DNA from: Pyramidobacter piscolens
GTDB taxonomy: Bacteria; Synergistota; Synergistia; Synergistales; Dethiosulfovibrionaceae
Assembly (NCBI GenBank): GCA_004558205.1
Contig: SFDM01000006.1
Location: 35,140-99,139, forward strand
DNA: 64,000 nt
Direction of reading: 5' to 3'
Each line of letters begins with the position of its first letter. Within the stretch, counting starts at the first letter, position 1. Below are positions 1-8,159 of the stretch, piece by piece. The notes beneath the pieces are model-generated. The model worked only from the letters and a program-made list of their open reading frames with translations, searched no databases and was not told the DNA's origin. The position numbers and the translations under genes were made by a program.

Positions 1-531
1 CGCATTTACCGCGCCCTTGAGATTGTGACCCAGGCGACGCTCCAGTTCGTCAAAGCTTCGGTGGACCTCGGAGCCGACGGCTTCTTCTTCGCGACGCAGC
101 TTTCATGCCGCGGAACCATGGAAAAGGCCGAACACGAGGCTTTCGTCAAAAAGTACGACATGGAAATCCTGAATTCCGTGAAGGACCGCACGTGGTTCAA
201 CGTGCTGCACATCCACGGCGCAGGAGCCCGTATCGACGAAATGCAGGACTACCCCGTTCAGGGACTGAGCTGGCACGACCGCGACGACGGCCCCTCCATG
301 GAAGAGGTCCGGAAATACAGCACCAAGGCCTTTATCGGCGGCCTCAGCCAGGGCAAGAACTGGCTCTCCAAGACCGAAGAAGAAGTAGCCGCGGAAGTTC
401 GTCTCACAGCGTCGAGCAATGGCGGCAAGGGCGTCATCGTCGGTCCCGGCTGCGTCATTGAACCCCATACCCCTGAGAAGTTCCTCGAACTCGTCAAGGC
501 GACGGTGTGCGAGGGTATTTGTAGAAAGTAA
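1..531 (+). CDS. Uroporphyrinogen decarboxylase (URO-D) family protein, C-terminal part
   Basis: The reading frame is open from the window edge and stops at 529-531, so only about 176 C-terminal residues are visible; the family is usually about 340 residues long. The sequence has the URO-D/MtaA-type TIM-barrel end: a strand ending in FFATQ, a WFNVLHIHG segment, a GLSWHDR segment, and a final GPGCVIEPHTPEKF stretch that matches the usual 'GCxxxPxTPxEN' end of the family. These proteins either decarboxylate uroporphyrinogen III or, in anaerobes, act in corrinoid-linked methyl transfer. No haem genes are nearby, so a methyltransferase-like or unknown role is at least as likely. The gene lies 49 bases upstream of the cysteine desulfidase gene on the same strand and may share its transcript. 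Confidence 0.8.
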   Translation, partial: RIYRALEIVTQATLQFVKASVDLGADGFFFATQLSCRGTMEKAEHEAFVKKYDMEILNSVKDRTWFNVLHIHGAGARIDEMQDYPVQGLSWHDRDDGPSMEEVRKYSTKAFIGGLSQGKNWLSKTEEEVAAEVRLTASSNGGKGVIVGPGCVIEPHTPEKFLELVKATVCEGICRK

Positions 532-580
532 AATTATTTGAAACATAGAGCAGTCATTCTGATGAAAGGTATGTGATTTC

Positions 581-1858
581 ATGTTTACAATTAGCGAGTT
601 CCTTCGCCAGGAAGTGAAACCCGCCCTGGGATGTACCGAGCCCGGAGCCGTCGCGCTGGCCGTAGCGCGCGCTTGTGAGGAGCTGAACGGCCCCGCGGAA
701 AGTCTGGAGGTTGTCGTCAGCGACAACATCTTCAAGAACGGCATTGCCGTGGGCGTCCCCGGCACGCAGGGCGAGCGCGGCAACGTGATCGCGGCGGCCC
801 TGGCCGTCTTCTGCGGCCACAGCGCCTATGGCCTTGAAGTTCTTAAAGATGCCTCCGACGCCGATCTGGCGGCTGCGAAAAAGTTTATCTCGGAAGGCAA
901 GGTCAAACTCACAGCCAACGGCCACGGCGGCGTTTTCGTCTCCGCCGTGGCTCACCGCGGCGGCGATACGGGCACGGCGATTATCGAAGGAACTCACTCG
1001 AACATCACTCTTGTGAAGAGAAACGACAGGGAAGTCTTCAAGGCTCAGCCCGTCGTGAAGGACGGTTCCGGAGCTCCAGTTTCGGAACAGGTCAAAAAGA
1101 TGAACTTTGAAGAGCTGGTGGCTCTCGCTCAGGATATTTCCGCGGAAGACGTGGATTATATCTGGCAGGGCATAAACATGAACCTCACGATCTCCAACTA
1201 CGGTTTTGAGCACAACGTGGGCCTCGGCCTTGGCCGCGCGGTCCGCGACGCTGCCGGCGCCGCTTATAAGGACGACCTGGCCGCTCAGGTGAAAGCCGTC
1301 GCCGCGGCCGCTTCCGACGCGCGCATGGACGGCGTGTCCATGCCCGTCATGAGCAGCGCTGGCAGCGGCAACCACGGCATTACGGCCATCCTGCCGGTCT
1401 ATGTGGTCGGAACGGCCCAAGGCAAGAGCCGCGAAGAAATTGCCCGCGCCGTGGCCTACAGCCACCTGGCCACCAGCTTTATCAAAAGCCGCATGGGCCG
1501 TCTGAGCCCTGTCTGCGGCTGCGCCGTCGCGGCCGGAGCCGGAGCCGCCGCGGGCATCGTCAACGTTATGGGCGGAAACGACAGACAGGCCCAGAAGGCC
1601 ATGGAACTGGTGCTGGGCAACATCACGGGCATGCTCTGCGACGGCGCGAAGGAATCCTGCGCCCTCAAAGTGGGCACCGGAGCGACCGAAGCCTTTTACG
1701 CGGCTCAGATCGCCCTGGCCGGCGGCGGCATGAAGGTGTCCCAGGGCGTGGTGGACATCGCCAGCTTCACCAAGACCGCGGAAAATGCCGCGCGCCTCAA
1801 CATGGAAGGCATGAAGGACGTAGACCGCACAATTATAGAGATCATCAAGGACCGCTAA
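581..1858 (+). CDS. cyuA: L-cysteine desulfidase (CyuA / UPF0597 family)
   Basis: 425 residues, the full family length. The enzyme breaks L-cysteine into pyruvate, ammonia and sulfide using a [4Fe-4S] cluster and no PLP. The sequence has the N-terminal GCTEP motif with Cys18, the position of the proposed catalytic base, and a C-terminal cluster region with Cys312/314 (VCGCAVAAG), Cys353 and Cys360 (CDGAKESC). The seven-residue spacing of the last two equals that of the ligand cysteines known in the archaeal enzyme. An AAAGG stretch precedes the ATG. The downstream neighbours are a peptide-type amidohydrolase and a binding protein, which fits amino-acid catabolism. A role in cysteine breakdown for energy or sulfide supply is inferred. 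Confidence 0.9.
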   Translation: MFTISEFLRQEVKPALGCTEPGAVALAVARACEELNGPAESLEVVVSDNIFKNGIAVGVPGTQGERGNVIAAALAVFCGHSAYGLEVLKDASDADLAAAKKFISEGKVKLTANGHGGVFVSAVAHRGGDTGTAIIEGTHSNITLVKRNDREVFKAQPVVKDGSGAPVSEQVKKMNFEELVALAQDISAEDVDYIWQGINMNLTISNYGFEHNVGLGLGRAVRDAAGAAYKDDLAAQVKAVAAAASDARMDGVSMPVMSSAGSGNHGITAILPVYVVGTAQGKSREEIARAVAYSHLATSFIKSRMGRLSPVCGCAVAAGAGAAAGIVNVMGGNDRQAQKAMELVLGNITGMLCDGAKESCALKVGTGATEAFYAAQIALAGGGMKVSQGVVDIASFTKTAENAARLNMEGMKDVDRTIIEIIKDR

Positions 1859-1874
1859 GGTTTCTCTGATTCTG

Positions 1875-1925
1875 AAAGCCAGCTGTGCGAAAAACGATAT
1901 CAACTCGTTTTTACCAGCTGGCTTT
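1875..1925 (+). terminator. Rho-independent terminator after cyuA
   Basis: An 11-bp perfect stem, AAAGCCAGCTG at 1875-1885 with CAGCTGGCTTT at 1915-1925, encloses a second small hairpin (AAAAACGA / TCGTTTTT) and runs into a T tract. It lies 17 bases after the cyuA stop. Confidence 0.75.
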
Positions 1926-1952
1926 TTTCTCAATGTAAAGGAGGAACAAAAG

Positions 1953-3149
1953 GTGTACGAACAATTAGCCAAACGAGTTCAGGAGATCGCTCCAGAAGTG
2001 ATCCAGTGGCGCCACCAGATCCATCAGAATCCTGAACTGAGTTTCCACGAGGCCGCCACCTCCGCCCTGATCGAAGAAAAGCTGAAGGGCTTCGGCATGG
2101 ACAAAATCCAGCGCATGGGCTCGTCGGGCACAGGGATCTTCGCCGCGCTGCGCGGAACCGGAAAGGGCCCCGACCTGTGCATAGGCATCCGCGCCGACAT
2201 CGACGCGTTGCCTATACAGGAACAGTCGGGCGTTCCTTTTGCCTCAAAAAACCCCGGAGTCTTCCACGGATGCGGGCATGACACTCACACCGCGGCCCTT
2301 CTTGGCACAGCGTGGCTCCTGAGCGAATTCAGGGACCGCTTCGCGGGGACAGTCAAGTTCTTCTTTCAGCACGCCGAGGAAGAGCTGGGCGGAGGCCGGG
2401 AGTTCATCGAAGCCGGAGTCATGGAAAATCCTCATGTGGACGCCGTCATGGCGCTTCACGCCCTCCCCGACATCTATCTCGGAGAAATAGGCGTGCGCGA
2501 CGACTTCATGACCGCCGGCGTGGACATCCTCAAAATCACTATCGAGGGCAAGCAGGCCCACGGCGGCTACCCCCACTTCGGCGTGGACACGATCCTCATC
2601 GCTTCCACGATCGTCACCACGCTCCAAAGCCTGGGATCCCGCGAGCTGGCGCCCACGGACTGCGCGCTGGTCACCTTCGGGCGCATCCAAGGCGGCATCT
2701 CCAATTCCTACATCGGCGGCCCGGTGGTGCTCGACGGCTGCATCCGCTATCTGCGCAAGGAGACCCAGGAAAAATTCCACCGCCGCGTCCGCGAAATCGC
2801 TGAAGGCGTCGCCACAAGCCTCCGCGGGAAGGCCACCGTGGAAATCACGCCAGAAGCCATTCCCACGGCCGTGAACAAAACCTGGGTAGACCGCGTACGC
2901 CGCGCCTGCGCGCAGGTGAAGAGCGTGACGCGCGTCGTCGAGCTGGCCTCCCCCGCCATGGGCGGCGAGGATTACGCCTACTTCCTCGAAAAGGCTCCGG
3001 GCGTTCTATTCAGGCTCGGCTGCCGCACGCCCGGCGGCCCCCACTGCCCCACCCACTCGATCAATTTCTACGCCGACGACCGTTCCATCCCCATCGGTAT
3101 GGAAGTGATGGCCACCACGGCCCTCAACGCCCTGACTGGCCGGGAATAA
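1953..3149 (+). CDS. M20 family amidohydrolase / peptidase
   Basis: 398 residues. M20D-type metal-dependent amidohydrolase that cleaves N-acyl amino acids or similar amides. The two-metal site is visible: ADIDALP (Asp near residue 82), GCGHDTH (His near 109) and the Glu-Glu pair in HAEEELGGG near 142, with the dimerisation-domain motif QAHGGYPH near 200 and a late GGEDYAYFLEKAPG segment. There is no signal peptide, so it is cytoplasmic. The GTG start at 1953 follows a strong AAAGGAGG with proper spacing. The gene follows the cyuA terminator and precedes a peptide-type binding protein. The substrate cannot be read from sequence. This is one of four M20 enzymes in the first 24 kb. Confidence 0.88.
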   Translation: MYEQLAKRVQEIAPEVIQWRHQIHQNPELSFHEAATSALIEEKLKGFGMDKIQRMGSSGTGIFAALRGTGKGPDLCIGIRADIDALPIQEQSGVPFASKNPGVFHGCGHDTHTAALLGTAWLLSEFRDRFAGTVKFFFQHAEEELGGGREFIEAGVMENPHVDAVMALHALPDIYLGEIGVRDDFMTAGVDILKITIEGKQAHGGYPHFGVDTILIASTIVTTLQSLGSRELAPTDCALVTFGRIQGGISNSYIGGPVVLDGCIRYLRKETQEKFHRRVREIAEGVATSLRGKATVEITPEAIPTAVNKTWVDRVRRACAQVKSVTRVVELASPAMGGEDYAYFLEKAPGVLFRLGCRTPGGPHCPTHSINFYADDRSIPIGMEVMATTALNALTGRE

Positions 3150-3228
3150 AGCGGCGGACTGTGCGGCGCAGTCTACGAAAGCCCATTCGGGCAAAGAAAA
3201 ATGACTTGAAAGGAGTATTTTGCTGAAC

Positions 3229-4740
3229 ATGAAAAAGACGCTCTTCATCCTCACTCTTCTCCTCGCCTTCGCGGCTCCTCTCCGCGCGGCCAACCTGGAA
3301 ACGCTGAACGTGGGCCTGCCCGGCGACGCAAAAACCATGGATCCGCTGAAAGCGGTGGACACCATGTCCTTCGCCGTCATCAAGCACATCAACGAGACGC
3401 TGGTCACCGTCGACGGCAAGACCAAGGAAATTGTTCCCGTGCTGGCTGAACGTTGGGAAATCCTCGATCCTCAGACCTACAAGTTCTATCTTAAAAGGGG
3501 CGTGAAATTCCACAACGGAGAAGAGTTCACCGCCGACGACGTGGTCTACTCCTTTCAGCGCGCCCTTTCTTCCGAATCGGTCTACGCCAAATCCAAGGCT
3601 AAATGCATCGACCCCAAGGGCTTCGAGATCATCGACAAGTACACCGTGATCGTCAAGACCCTCGGTCCCGTCGGCGGCTGGCTTGAATCCATGAAGCACC
3701 CCTACGCCAGCATCTTCAGCCGCAAAGCCGTAGAAGCCGCCGGAAAAGAGTATTTCCGCAACCCCGTGGGCACCGGCCCTTACAAGTTCAAGAGATGGGT
3801 CAAGGGCGAGCGGCTCGAGCTGACCGCCTTTGAGGATTACCACGGAGCCAAGCCGAAATCGAAGAACATCAACTTTTTGGTCATTTCCGACGAAAGCAGC
3901 CGCGTCATCGCCCTTGAAACCGGCAAGGCGGACCTGATCTACCAAGTTCCGACCAGCGAGTTCGAGCGCATCAACGAGGAAGGCCGGGTCAAAGCCATCA
4001 AAGCGCCCGGGCACAACCTGATCTATCTGGGCATGAACACCCAAAAGGGCGCGCTCAAAGACCCAAGGGTCCGCATGGCCATCGAGTACGCCGTCAACAA
4101 GGAAGCCTACGCCCAGGTCGTCTACCAGGGCAAGGCCGTGCCTCCTCTGGGCCCTCTCGTCCCCTCAAGCACCTTCACCCCCGATCATCCCAAAGTCCAT
4201 CCCTACGACCCCGCCAGGGCAAAGGAGCTTCTGAAAGAAGCCGGCTATCCCGACGGGCTGACTCTCGAACTCTGGATCAGCAGCTATCAGGACCGCGTGG
4301 ACGGCGCGACGGTACTCCAGTCCATGTTCGCCCAAGCGGGCATCAAGATCAACATCATAGTCATGGAGTCAGGCGTCTTCGACGACAAGGTCAAGACCAA
4401 CGCCCAGGACATGATCATCAGCACCTGGGGAATGCAGACAAACCGCGACGCCGGCCAGTTTTGGCTGTCGCTGTTCCACTCCACCAGCATCGGCTCCACC
4501 AACTGGACCGTGCTGAAGGATAAGACTATCGACGAGGCGATCGACCTGGCGAACAGCTCCGTCGACCCCGCCGGCCGTAAGACGGCGTTCCAGAAAGTAT
4601 GGGACCGCCTGGACGAAGTGCATCCCTTCGTCTCTCTCGCCGTCCCCAACGAGCTTTACGGCGGACGCAAAGACCTGGTCGGAATGGAAGATTTCTGCGA
4701 CGGCCGCCTGAACTATCTGGGCAACCTTACCATTGAATAG
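3229..4740 (+). CDS. ABC transporter substrate-binding protein, family 5 (peptide type)
   Basis: About 503 residues. Extracytoplasmic binding protein of the oligopeptide/dipeptide (SBP_bac_5) family that delivers substrate to an ABC importer. A lysine-start signal peptide (MKKTLFILTLLLAFAAPLRA) is followed by a mature start with the family pattern GDAKTMDPLKAVDTMS, the VKFHNGEEFTADDVVYSF motif and the GTGPYKFKRW motif. No permease or ATPase genes follow, so it must work with components encoded elsewhere. The frame also opens at a TTG at 3220, four bases after AGGAG. I prefer the ATG at 3229 because it gives a clean signal peptide, although its spacing of 13 is long. The adjacent M20 gene suggests peptides or acylated amino acids as ligand. 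Confidence 0.88.
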   Translation: MKKTLFILTLLLAFAAPLRAANLETLNVGLPGDAKTMDPLKAVDTMSFAVIKHINETLVTVDGKTKEIVPVLAERWEILDPQTYKFYLKRGVKFHNGEEFTADDVVYSFQRALSSESVYAKSKAKCIDPKGFEIIDKYTVIVKTLGPVGGWLESMKHPYASIFSRKAVEAAGKEYFRNPVGTGPYKFKRWVKGERLELTAFEDYHGAKPKSKNINFLVISDESSRVIALETGKADLIYQVPTSEFERINEEGRVKAIKAPGHNLIYLGMNTQKGALKDPRVRMAIEYAVNKEAYAQVVYQGKAVPPLGPLVPSSTFTPDHPKVHPYDPARAKELLKEAGYPDGLTLELWISSYQDRVDGATVLQSMFAQAGIKINIIVMESGVFDDKVKTNAQDMIISTWGMQTNRDAGQFWLSLFHSTSIGSTNWTVLKDKTIDEAIDLANSSVDPAGRKTAFQKVWDRLDEVHPFVSLAVPNELYGGRKDLVGMEDFCDGRLNYLGNLTIE

Positions 4741-4765
4741 GAGCCCCTCGGATCCAAAAGTCCGC

Positions 4766-4805
4766 AAAAGGGCCTGACGCCAAGAAAATGGCGTCAGGCC
4801 CTTTT
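4766..4805 (+). terminator. Strong Rho-independent terminator
   Basis: A perfect 17-bp stem (4766-4782 with 4789-4805) around a six-base loop AGAAAA, ending in a T run, 25 bases after the binding-protein stop. It is likely to work mainly on the plus strand. Confidence 0.9.
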
Positions 4806-4883
4806 CAACTTCTCCCATGCCGCGGCAAAGGCTATTCGGCAACCACAGAAAATAACGCGCCCAGAGAAAGGGGCCGCCCTTTA

Positions 4884-5168
4884 TACTAATTCGCATTGTG
4901 CGCGCTTAATGTCAGACCGAAGATCAAAGTCAAAGGATTTCAACGCAAAGGCTGAACAGAAAGGGCGCAAAGGTCGCGAAGGAAAAACAAGACCTAAATT
5001 ATTAACTAGAAAACGAATTACTGTAATGATAATTTATAGACTTTGATTAAATTTGCGGTTCTAAAAGCCTTTCAAGGTTTTCCTTTGCGAACCTTTGCGC
5101 CCCTTGCGCTGAAATCTTTTGACGTGGTTCTTCGATTTGATATTAAACACGTCAATGGGCAATTAGTA
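4884..5168. repeat. Dispersed inverted-repeat element, copy R1 (MITE-like)
   Basis: No gene is apparent between 4741 and 5168; apart from the terminator the stretch holds this element. Its ends are TACTAAT at 4884 and ATTAGTA at 5168. The two arms, each about 90-100 bases, are imperfect inverted repeats sharing TCAAA-GATTTCA-CGCAA and GGGCGCAAAGG, with an AT-rich centre. The right end abuts the stop codon of the permease gene. Related copies occur near 18.9, 19.2, 20.0, 22.6 and 28.2 kb. Confidence 0.75.
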
Positions 5169-6149
5169 CTACTCAGAATCCCAGCGATTTTTCCGCCGCG
5201 CTATCAGCGCGTATCCCCCCACCGACAGGATGATCACCAGGCCGTGGACAAAACGGGTCCAGAAGCCGACCAGGCCGGCGCTGACGATGCCCGCTTCGAT
5301 GATGCCGATGATGATCGAGCCGACAAAGGAGCCGTAAATGGTCCCCTCGCCTCCGTAGGCCGACGTGCCTCCCACGAAGACCGCGGCGAAAACCAGCAGC
5401 ATGTACCCCTCGCCCTGGGTGGGCCACCAGTTGTTCAATTCCAGCGTGGCGAGCAGACCCGCGAAGGCGGCCAGAAAACCCATAAGGGTAAAAACGGCGA
5501 TTCTCACGCGCTTTACTGGGATGCCCATCATCTGCGCCGTCTTCCGGTTGTCGCCGATGAAAAGCAGCGCTTCGCCAAAGCTGTGGCGGTTCAAAAGCAA
5601 ACTCAAGGCGATGCCCACGGCCAAAGCCCACAGCGCCTGCACAGGCGTCTCCCAGCTCCCGATACGCCCCGCGAAAAAGGCGTGCAGCGCCGTTTCGCGC
5701 ACCGAGGCCAGAGGGATGGCGATGCCGTCGGCAAGCAGCAGGATCAGGCCGCGCCAGAGAAATTGGGTGCCGATGGTGGCTATGATCGACGGCACCCCGA
5801 TTTTGACCACCAGCAGCCCGTTCAGCCACCCCATCAGCGCGCCCGAAGCCAGCGCGGCGGCAAAGGCCAGAGGCGCGCTCACACCCGCCTTCGCGTACAG
5901 CCAGGCAAAGACGAAGGCCGCTGCGGCCGACACCGAAGGAAAGCTCATGTCCATCTCGCCCGAAAGGACCAGCAGCGTCATTCCCAGCGTCAGGATCATG
6001 GTGACAGGAATAGTGGACATGAAGGAACGATAGATCCTCGCGCTGCCGAAAGTCACAGGGCTGGCGAGGGCGAAGGCCCCCCAGAGCAGCAGGAGGGCGA
6101 GAGTCACCAGGGACTGCCGCCGGCAGCGGCCCCACAGCATCCCGATCAT
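5169..6149 (-). CDS. Sugar-type ABC transporter permease
   Basis: 326 residues with about eight to ten hydrophobic segments and the BPD_transp_2 (RbsC/XylH-like) pattern, including PVTMILTLGMTLLVLSGEMDMS near the start and GGTSAYGGEGTIYGSFVGS near residues 260-280. It forms the inner-membrane channel of a ribose/autoinducer-type importer. Its ATG overlaps the end of the ATPase gene by four bases (5'-ATGA type), so translation is coupled. With the ATPase and the binding protein upstream it makes a complete importer. The substrate is not identifiable, and the RbsC label is family-level only. Confidence 0.88.
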   Translation of the reverse strand: MIGMLWGRCRRQSLVTLALLLLWGAFALASPVTFGSARIYRSFMSTIPVTMILTLGMTLLVLSGEMDMSFPSVSAAAAFVFAWLYAKAGVSAPLAFAAALASGALMGWLNGLLVVKIGVPSIIATIGTQFLWRGLILLLADGIAIPLASVRETALHAFFAGRIGSWETPVQALWALAVGIALSLLLNRHSFGEALLFIGDNRKTAQMMGIPVKRVRIAVFTLMGFLAAFAGLLATLELNNWWPTQGEGYMLLVFAAVFVGGTSAYGGEGTIYGSFVGSIIIGIIEAGIVSAGLVGFWTRFVHGLVIILSVGGYALIARRKNRWDSE

Positions 6150-6907
6150 CGTCCTTCCCCCTCTCCCAGCAGAAGCCGCCGCGCCAGATCTTCCAGCGAC
6201 GTGGTTTTCTTGTCGAGCACCGCGCCGATCCGCCCCTGCTCCATCACCGCGAAACGGTCGGAAATGCGGTATACATGGGGCAGCTCGTGGCTGATGAAAA
6301 TACAGCTCTTGCCGGCCTGACGGACGCGCTCCACGAAGTTGAGGACCTTCTCCACCTCCGAGATGGCCAAGGCCGTCGTCGGCTCGTCGAGGATAATGAT
6401 CGACGCGTCAAAGTACATGGCTCGCGCGATCGCCAGGCCCTGGCGTTCGCCGCCCGAAAGGGTGCTCACGCTCGCGTCGGCGTGCAGCCCCACGCCCTTC
6501 AGCCCGAGCAGTTCCGACAGCAGCTTCATGGTTTCGGCCTTTTCCCGCTTGACGTCGATAAATCCCAGGGCGTTTTTAAGAGGCCGCCCGACAAAGACGT
6601 TGCGCCACAGCGGCTGGCGTTCGCCGAGGGATCGCTCCTGATAGACCGTCTCCACGCCAATGGAACGGGCCTGCGCCACGTCGTAATGGCTCCAGTCCAC
6701 CGGCGCGCCGCCCACGGCCATCTCGCCGCGATCCGGTTTGTAAAGCCCAGCCATGATCTTGATCAGCGTGGACTTGCCAGCGCCGTTGTCGCCCAAAAGC
6801 GCCAGCACCTCACCCCTGCGCAGCTCCAGATCGACGCCGCGCAGCGCCGAAATGGTGCCGAAGGACTTCCAAATTCCGCTCATCCGAACAGCCGCGTTAT
6901 CGGACAT
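6146..6907 (-). CDS. Sugar-type ABC transporter ATP-binding protein (single ABC domain)
   Basis: 253 residues with all ABC motifs: Walker A GDNGAGKS, Q-loop region ETVYQE, signature LSGGERQ, Walker B IIILDEPTTAL and the switch His in FISHELPH. It is closest in pattern to the RbsA/XylG class, but it has only one nucleotide-binding domain where RbsA has two fused copies, so it probably dimerises. It sits between the binding-protein gene, from which it is separated by a terminator-like hairpin, and the permease, which it overlaps. It powers uptake of an unidentified sugar or sugar-like compound. Confidence 0.9.
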   Translation of the reverse strand: MSDNAAVRMSGIWKSFGTISALRGVDLELRRGEVLALLGDNGAGKSTLIKIMAGLYKPDRGEMAVGGAPVDWSHYDVAQARSIGVETVYQERSLGERQPLWRNVFVGRPLKNALGFIDVKREKAETMKLLSELLGLKGVGLHADASVSTLSGGERQGLAIARAMYFDASIIILDEPTTALAISEVEKVLNFVERVRQAGKSCIFISHELPHVYRISDRFAVMEQGRIGAVLDKKTTSLEDLARRLLLGEGEGR

Positions 6908-6968
6908 TCTGTCACCTCTGAATTTTCGTTAAAATCTCGTGCGTCTTTATCATAACATCGGAACAAAA

Positions 6969-6997
6969 AAAGCGGGGAGAGAAAATCTCCTCGCTTT
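6969..6997 (-). terminator. Intra-operon terminator/attenuating hairpin after the binding-protein gene
   Basis: A 12-bp stem (6969-6980 with 6986-6997, one G-T pair) around GAAAA. Read on the minus strand it is followed by CTTTTTTTG. It lies just past the binding-protein stop and before the ATPase gene, so it should lower ATPase and permease expression relative to the binding protein. Confidence 0.75.
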
Positions 6998-7014
6998 GAT
7001 TGTCTTTGCGTGAT

Positions 7015-7998
7015 TTACCGTATTCCAGCGTTAGCCAGAGGAGCCACGGCCTTGATGTTCTCCACCGACACATAGCCGCCCCCCGTGTCCACGTTCAGCC
7101 CGCCAAAGCGGTATTTCGCCGTGTTCACGATCTGCAGGACCGACAGATAGCCCATCAGGTAGGGCTGGGCTTCCGAGGTCAGGCTCAGGTAGCCGCTTTC
7201 GATGGCGCCCACCGTCGCGGGAGTCAGGCTGAAACCCGCAGCGTAGATCTCGCCGGGCTTCAGTCCGGCGGCGCGCAGGAAGTTCCCCATCTGTCCCGTA
7301 AGAGCGCCGTGGTCCACTACGATCAGTTTGCAGTCGGGATGGGAAGCCAGATATCCCGCCAGCACAGGCGCGCCCAGAGAGGCGTCCTTGTTGACCTCGT
7401 CGGAAATCTCCAGGTAATCCACCGTCAGGCCGGCCTTCCCAAACTCCTCAAGCAGAGCCCTGGCACGGCGTCCGCGGCCTTCGAGGCGTTTCAGCCCCCA
7501 CACAAAGGCGCGGTCGCCCTTCTTAAACTCCCTGCGGCGCAGGATCTCGCGGGCCAGCTCGGCGCCCTGCTTCCAGTTGTCGGTGCCGATGAAGCCGAAG
7601 CCCCGTCCCTGGTACTTGGCCTGAAGCTTTGGAAGGTCCGTATCGACGCAGGTCACGATCATTCCATTGTCAAAGGCCTCGTCCACCAGAGGAGCGTAGG
7701 CGTCGTCTCCCGGGTGTCCCATGACCACGAATCCCGTAGGGCGGACCGCCAGGCCGTTCTTGAAATTCTCGAGCATCTTCTCGGAGTTCCAGTCCGAGTA
7801 GACGATCTTCAAATCCACGCCCAGATCGGCCGCCGCCTGTTTCGCTCCGTTCACCACGATGGTCGAATAGGACTCGCCCACCGAGCCGCCGGCGTCAAAC
7901 CACACCGACATGCCTTTGCCGCTCTGCTCCAGCCCCGCCGCGCAGGCCCTCCCCGCCAGCAGTCCCAGAAGCACTGCCGCTGTTGCCCACTTTCTCAC
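7015..7998 (-). CDS. Sugar-type ABC transporter substrate-binding protein
   Basis: 327 residues from the GTG at 7998. An AAGGAG lies 10 bases upstream of it, while the alternative GTG at 8007 is only one base from that site. A signal peptide (RKWATAAVLLGLLAGRACA) leads into a periplasmic-binding (Peripla_BP_4 / RbsB-like) fold: ESYSTIVVNGAKQAAADLGVD, PTGFVVMGHPGDD, a GFIGTDNWKQG segment and a late AYLMGYLSVLQI-type segment. It captures the ligand outside the inner membrane and hands it to the permease encoded downstream. It is the first gene of the three-gene operon. The ligand is unknown; sugars, purine nucleosides or autoinducer-like molecules fit the family. Confidence 0.85.
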   Translation of the reverse strand: MRKWATAAVLLGLLAGRACAAGLEQSGKGMSVWFDAGGSVGESYSTIVVNGAKQAAADLGVDLKIVYSDWNSEKMLENFKNGLAVRPTGFVVMGHPGDDAYAPLVDEAFDNGMIVTCVDTDLPKLQAKYQGRGFGFIGTDNWKQGAELAREILRRREFKKGDRAFVWGLKRLEGRGRRARALLEEFGKAGLTVDYLEISDEVNKDASLGAPVLAGYLASHPDCKLIVVDHGALTGQMGNFLRAAGLKPGEIYAAGFSLTPATVGAIESGYLSLTSEAQPYLMGYLSVLQIVNTAKYRFGGLNVDTGGGYVSVENIKAVAPLANAGIR

Positions 7999-8065
7999 TG
8001 CAACCACGCTCCTTCAGGTCCAATAATTATTCCATTACGAAATACTCACAATCAATTACGTGCAT

Positions 8066-8094
8066 ACAATACTCTGTCAGTAAGAAATAGTCAA
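8066..8094 (-). promoter_or_regulatory. Sigma-70 promoter of the sugar-type ABC operon
   Basis: On the minus strand TTGACT (8089-8094) and TATTGT (8066-8071) are separated by 17 bases, about 70 bases upstream of the binding-protein start. Confidence 0.6.
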
Positions 8095-8159
8095 CAGATG
8101 AAAGGTACGACCTTGCAGTTTTAAAAGAGCTCTTTTACATCATCCAACACAAGATCTTT

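Noticed and set aside
5043..6320. A 425-codon plus-strand frame over the ABC permease region.
   Set aside because: It starts inside repeat R1 and runs antisense to the permease and ATPase; its product is Arg/His/Gln-rich nonsense.
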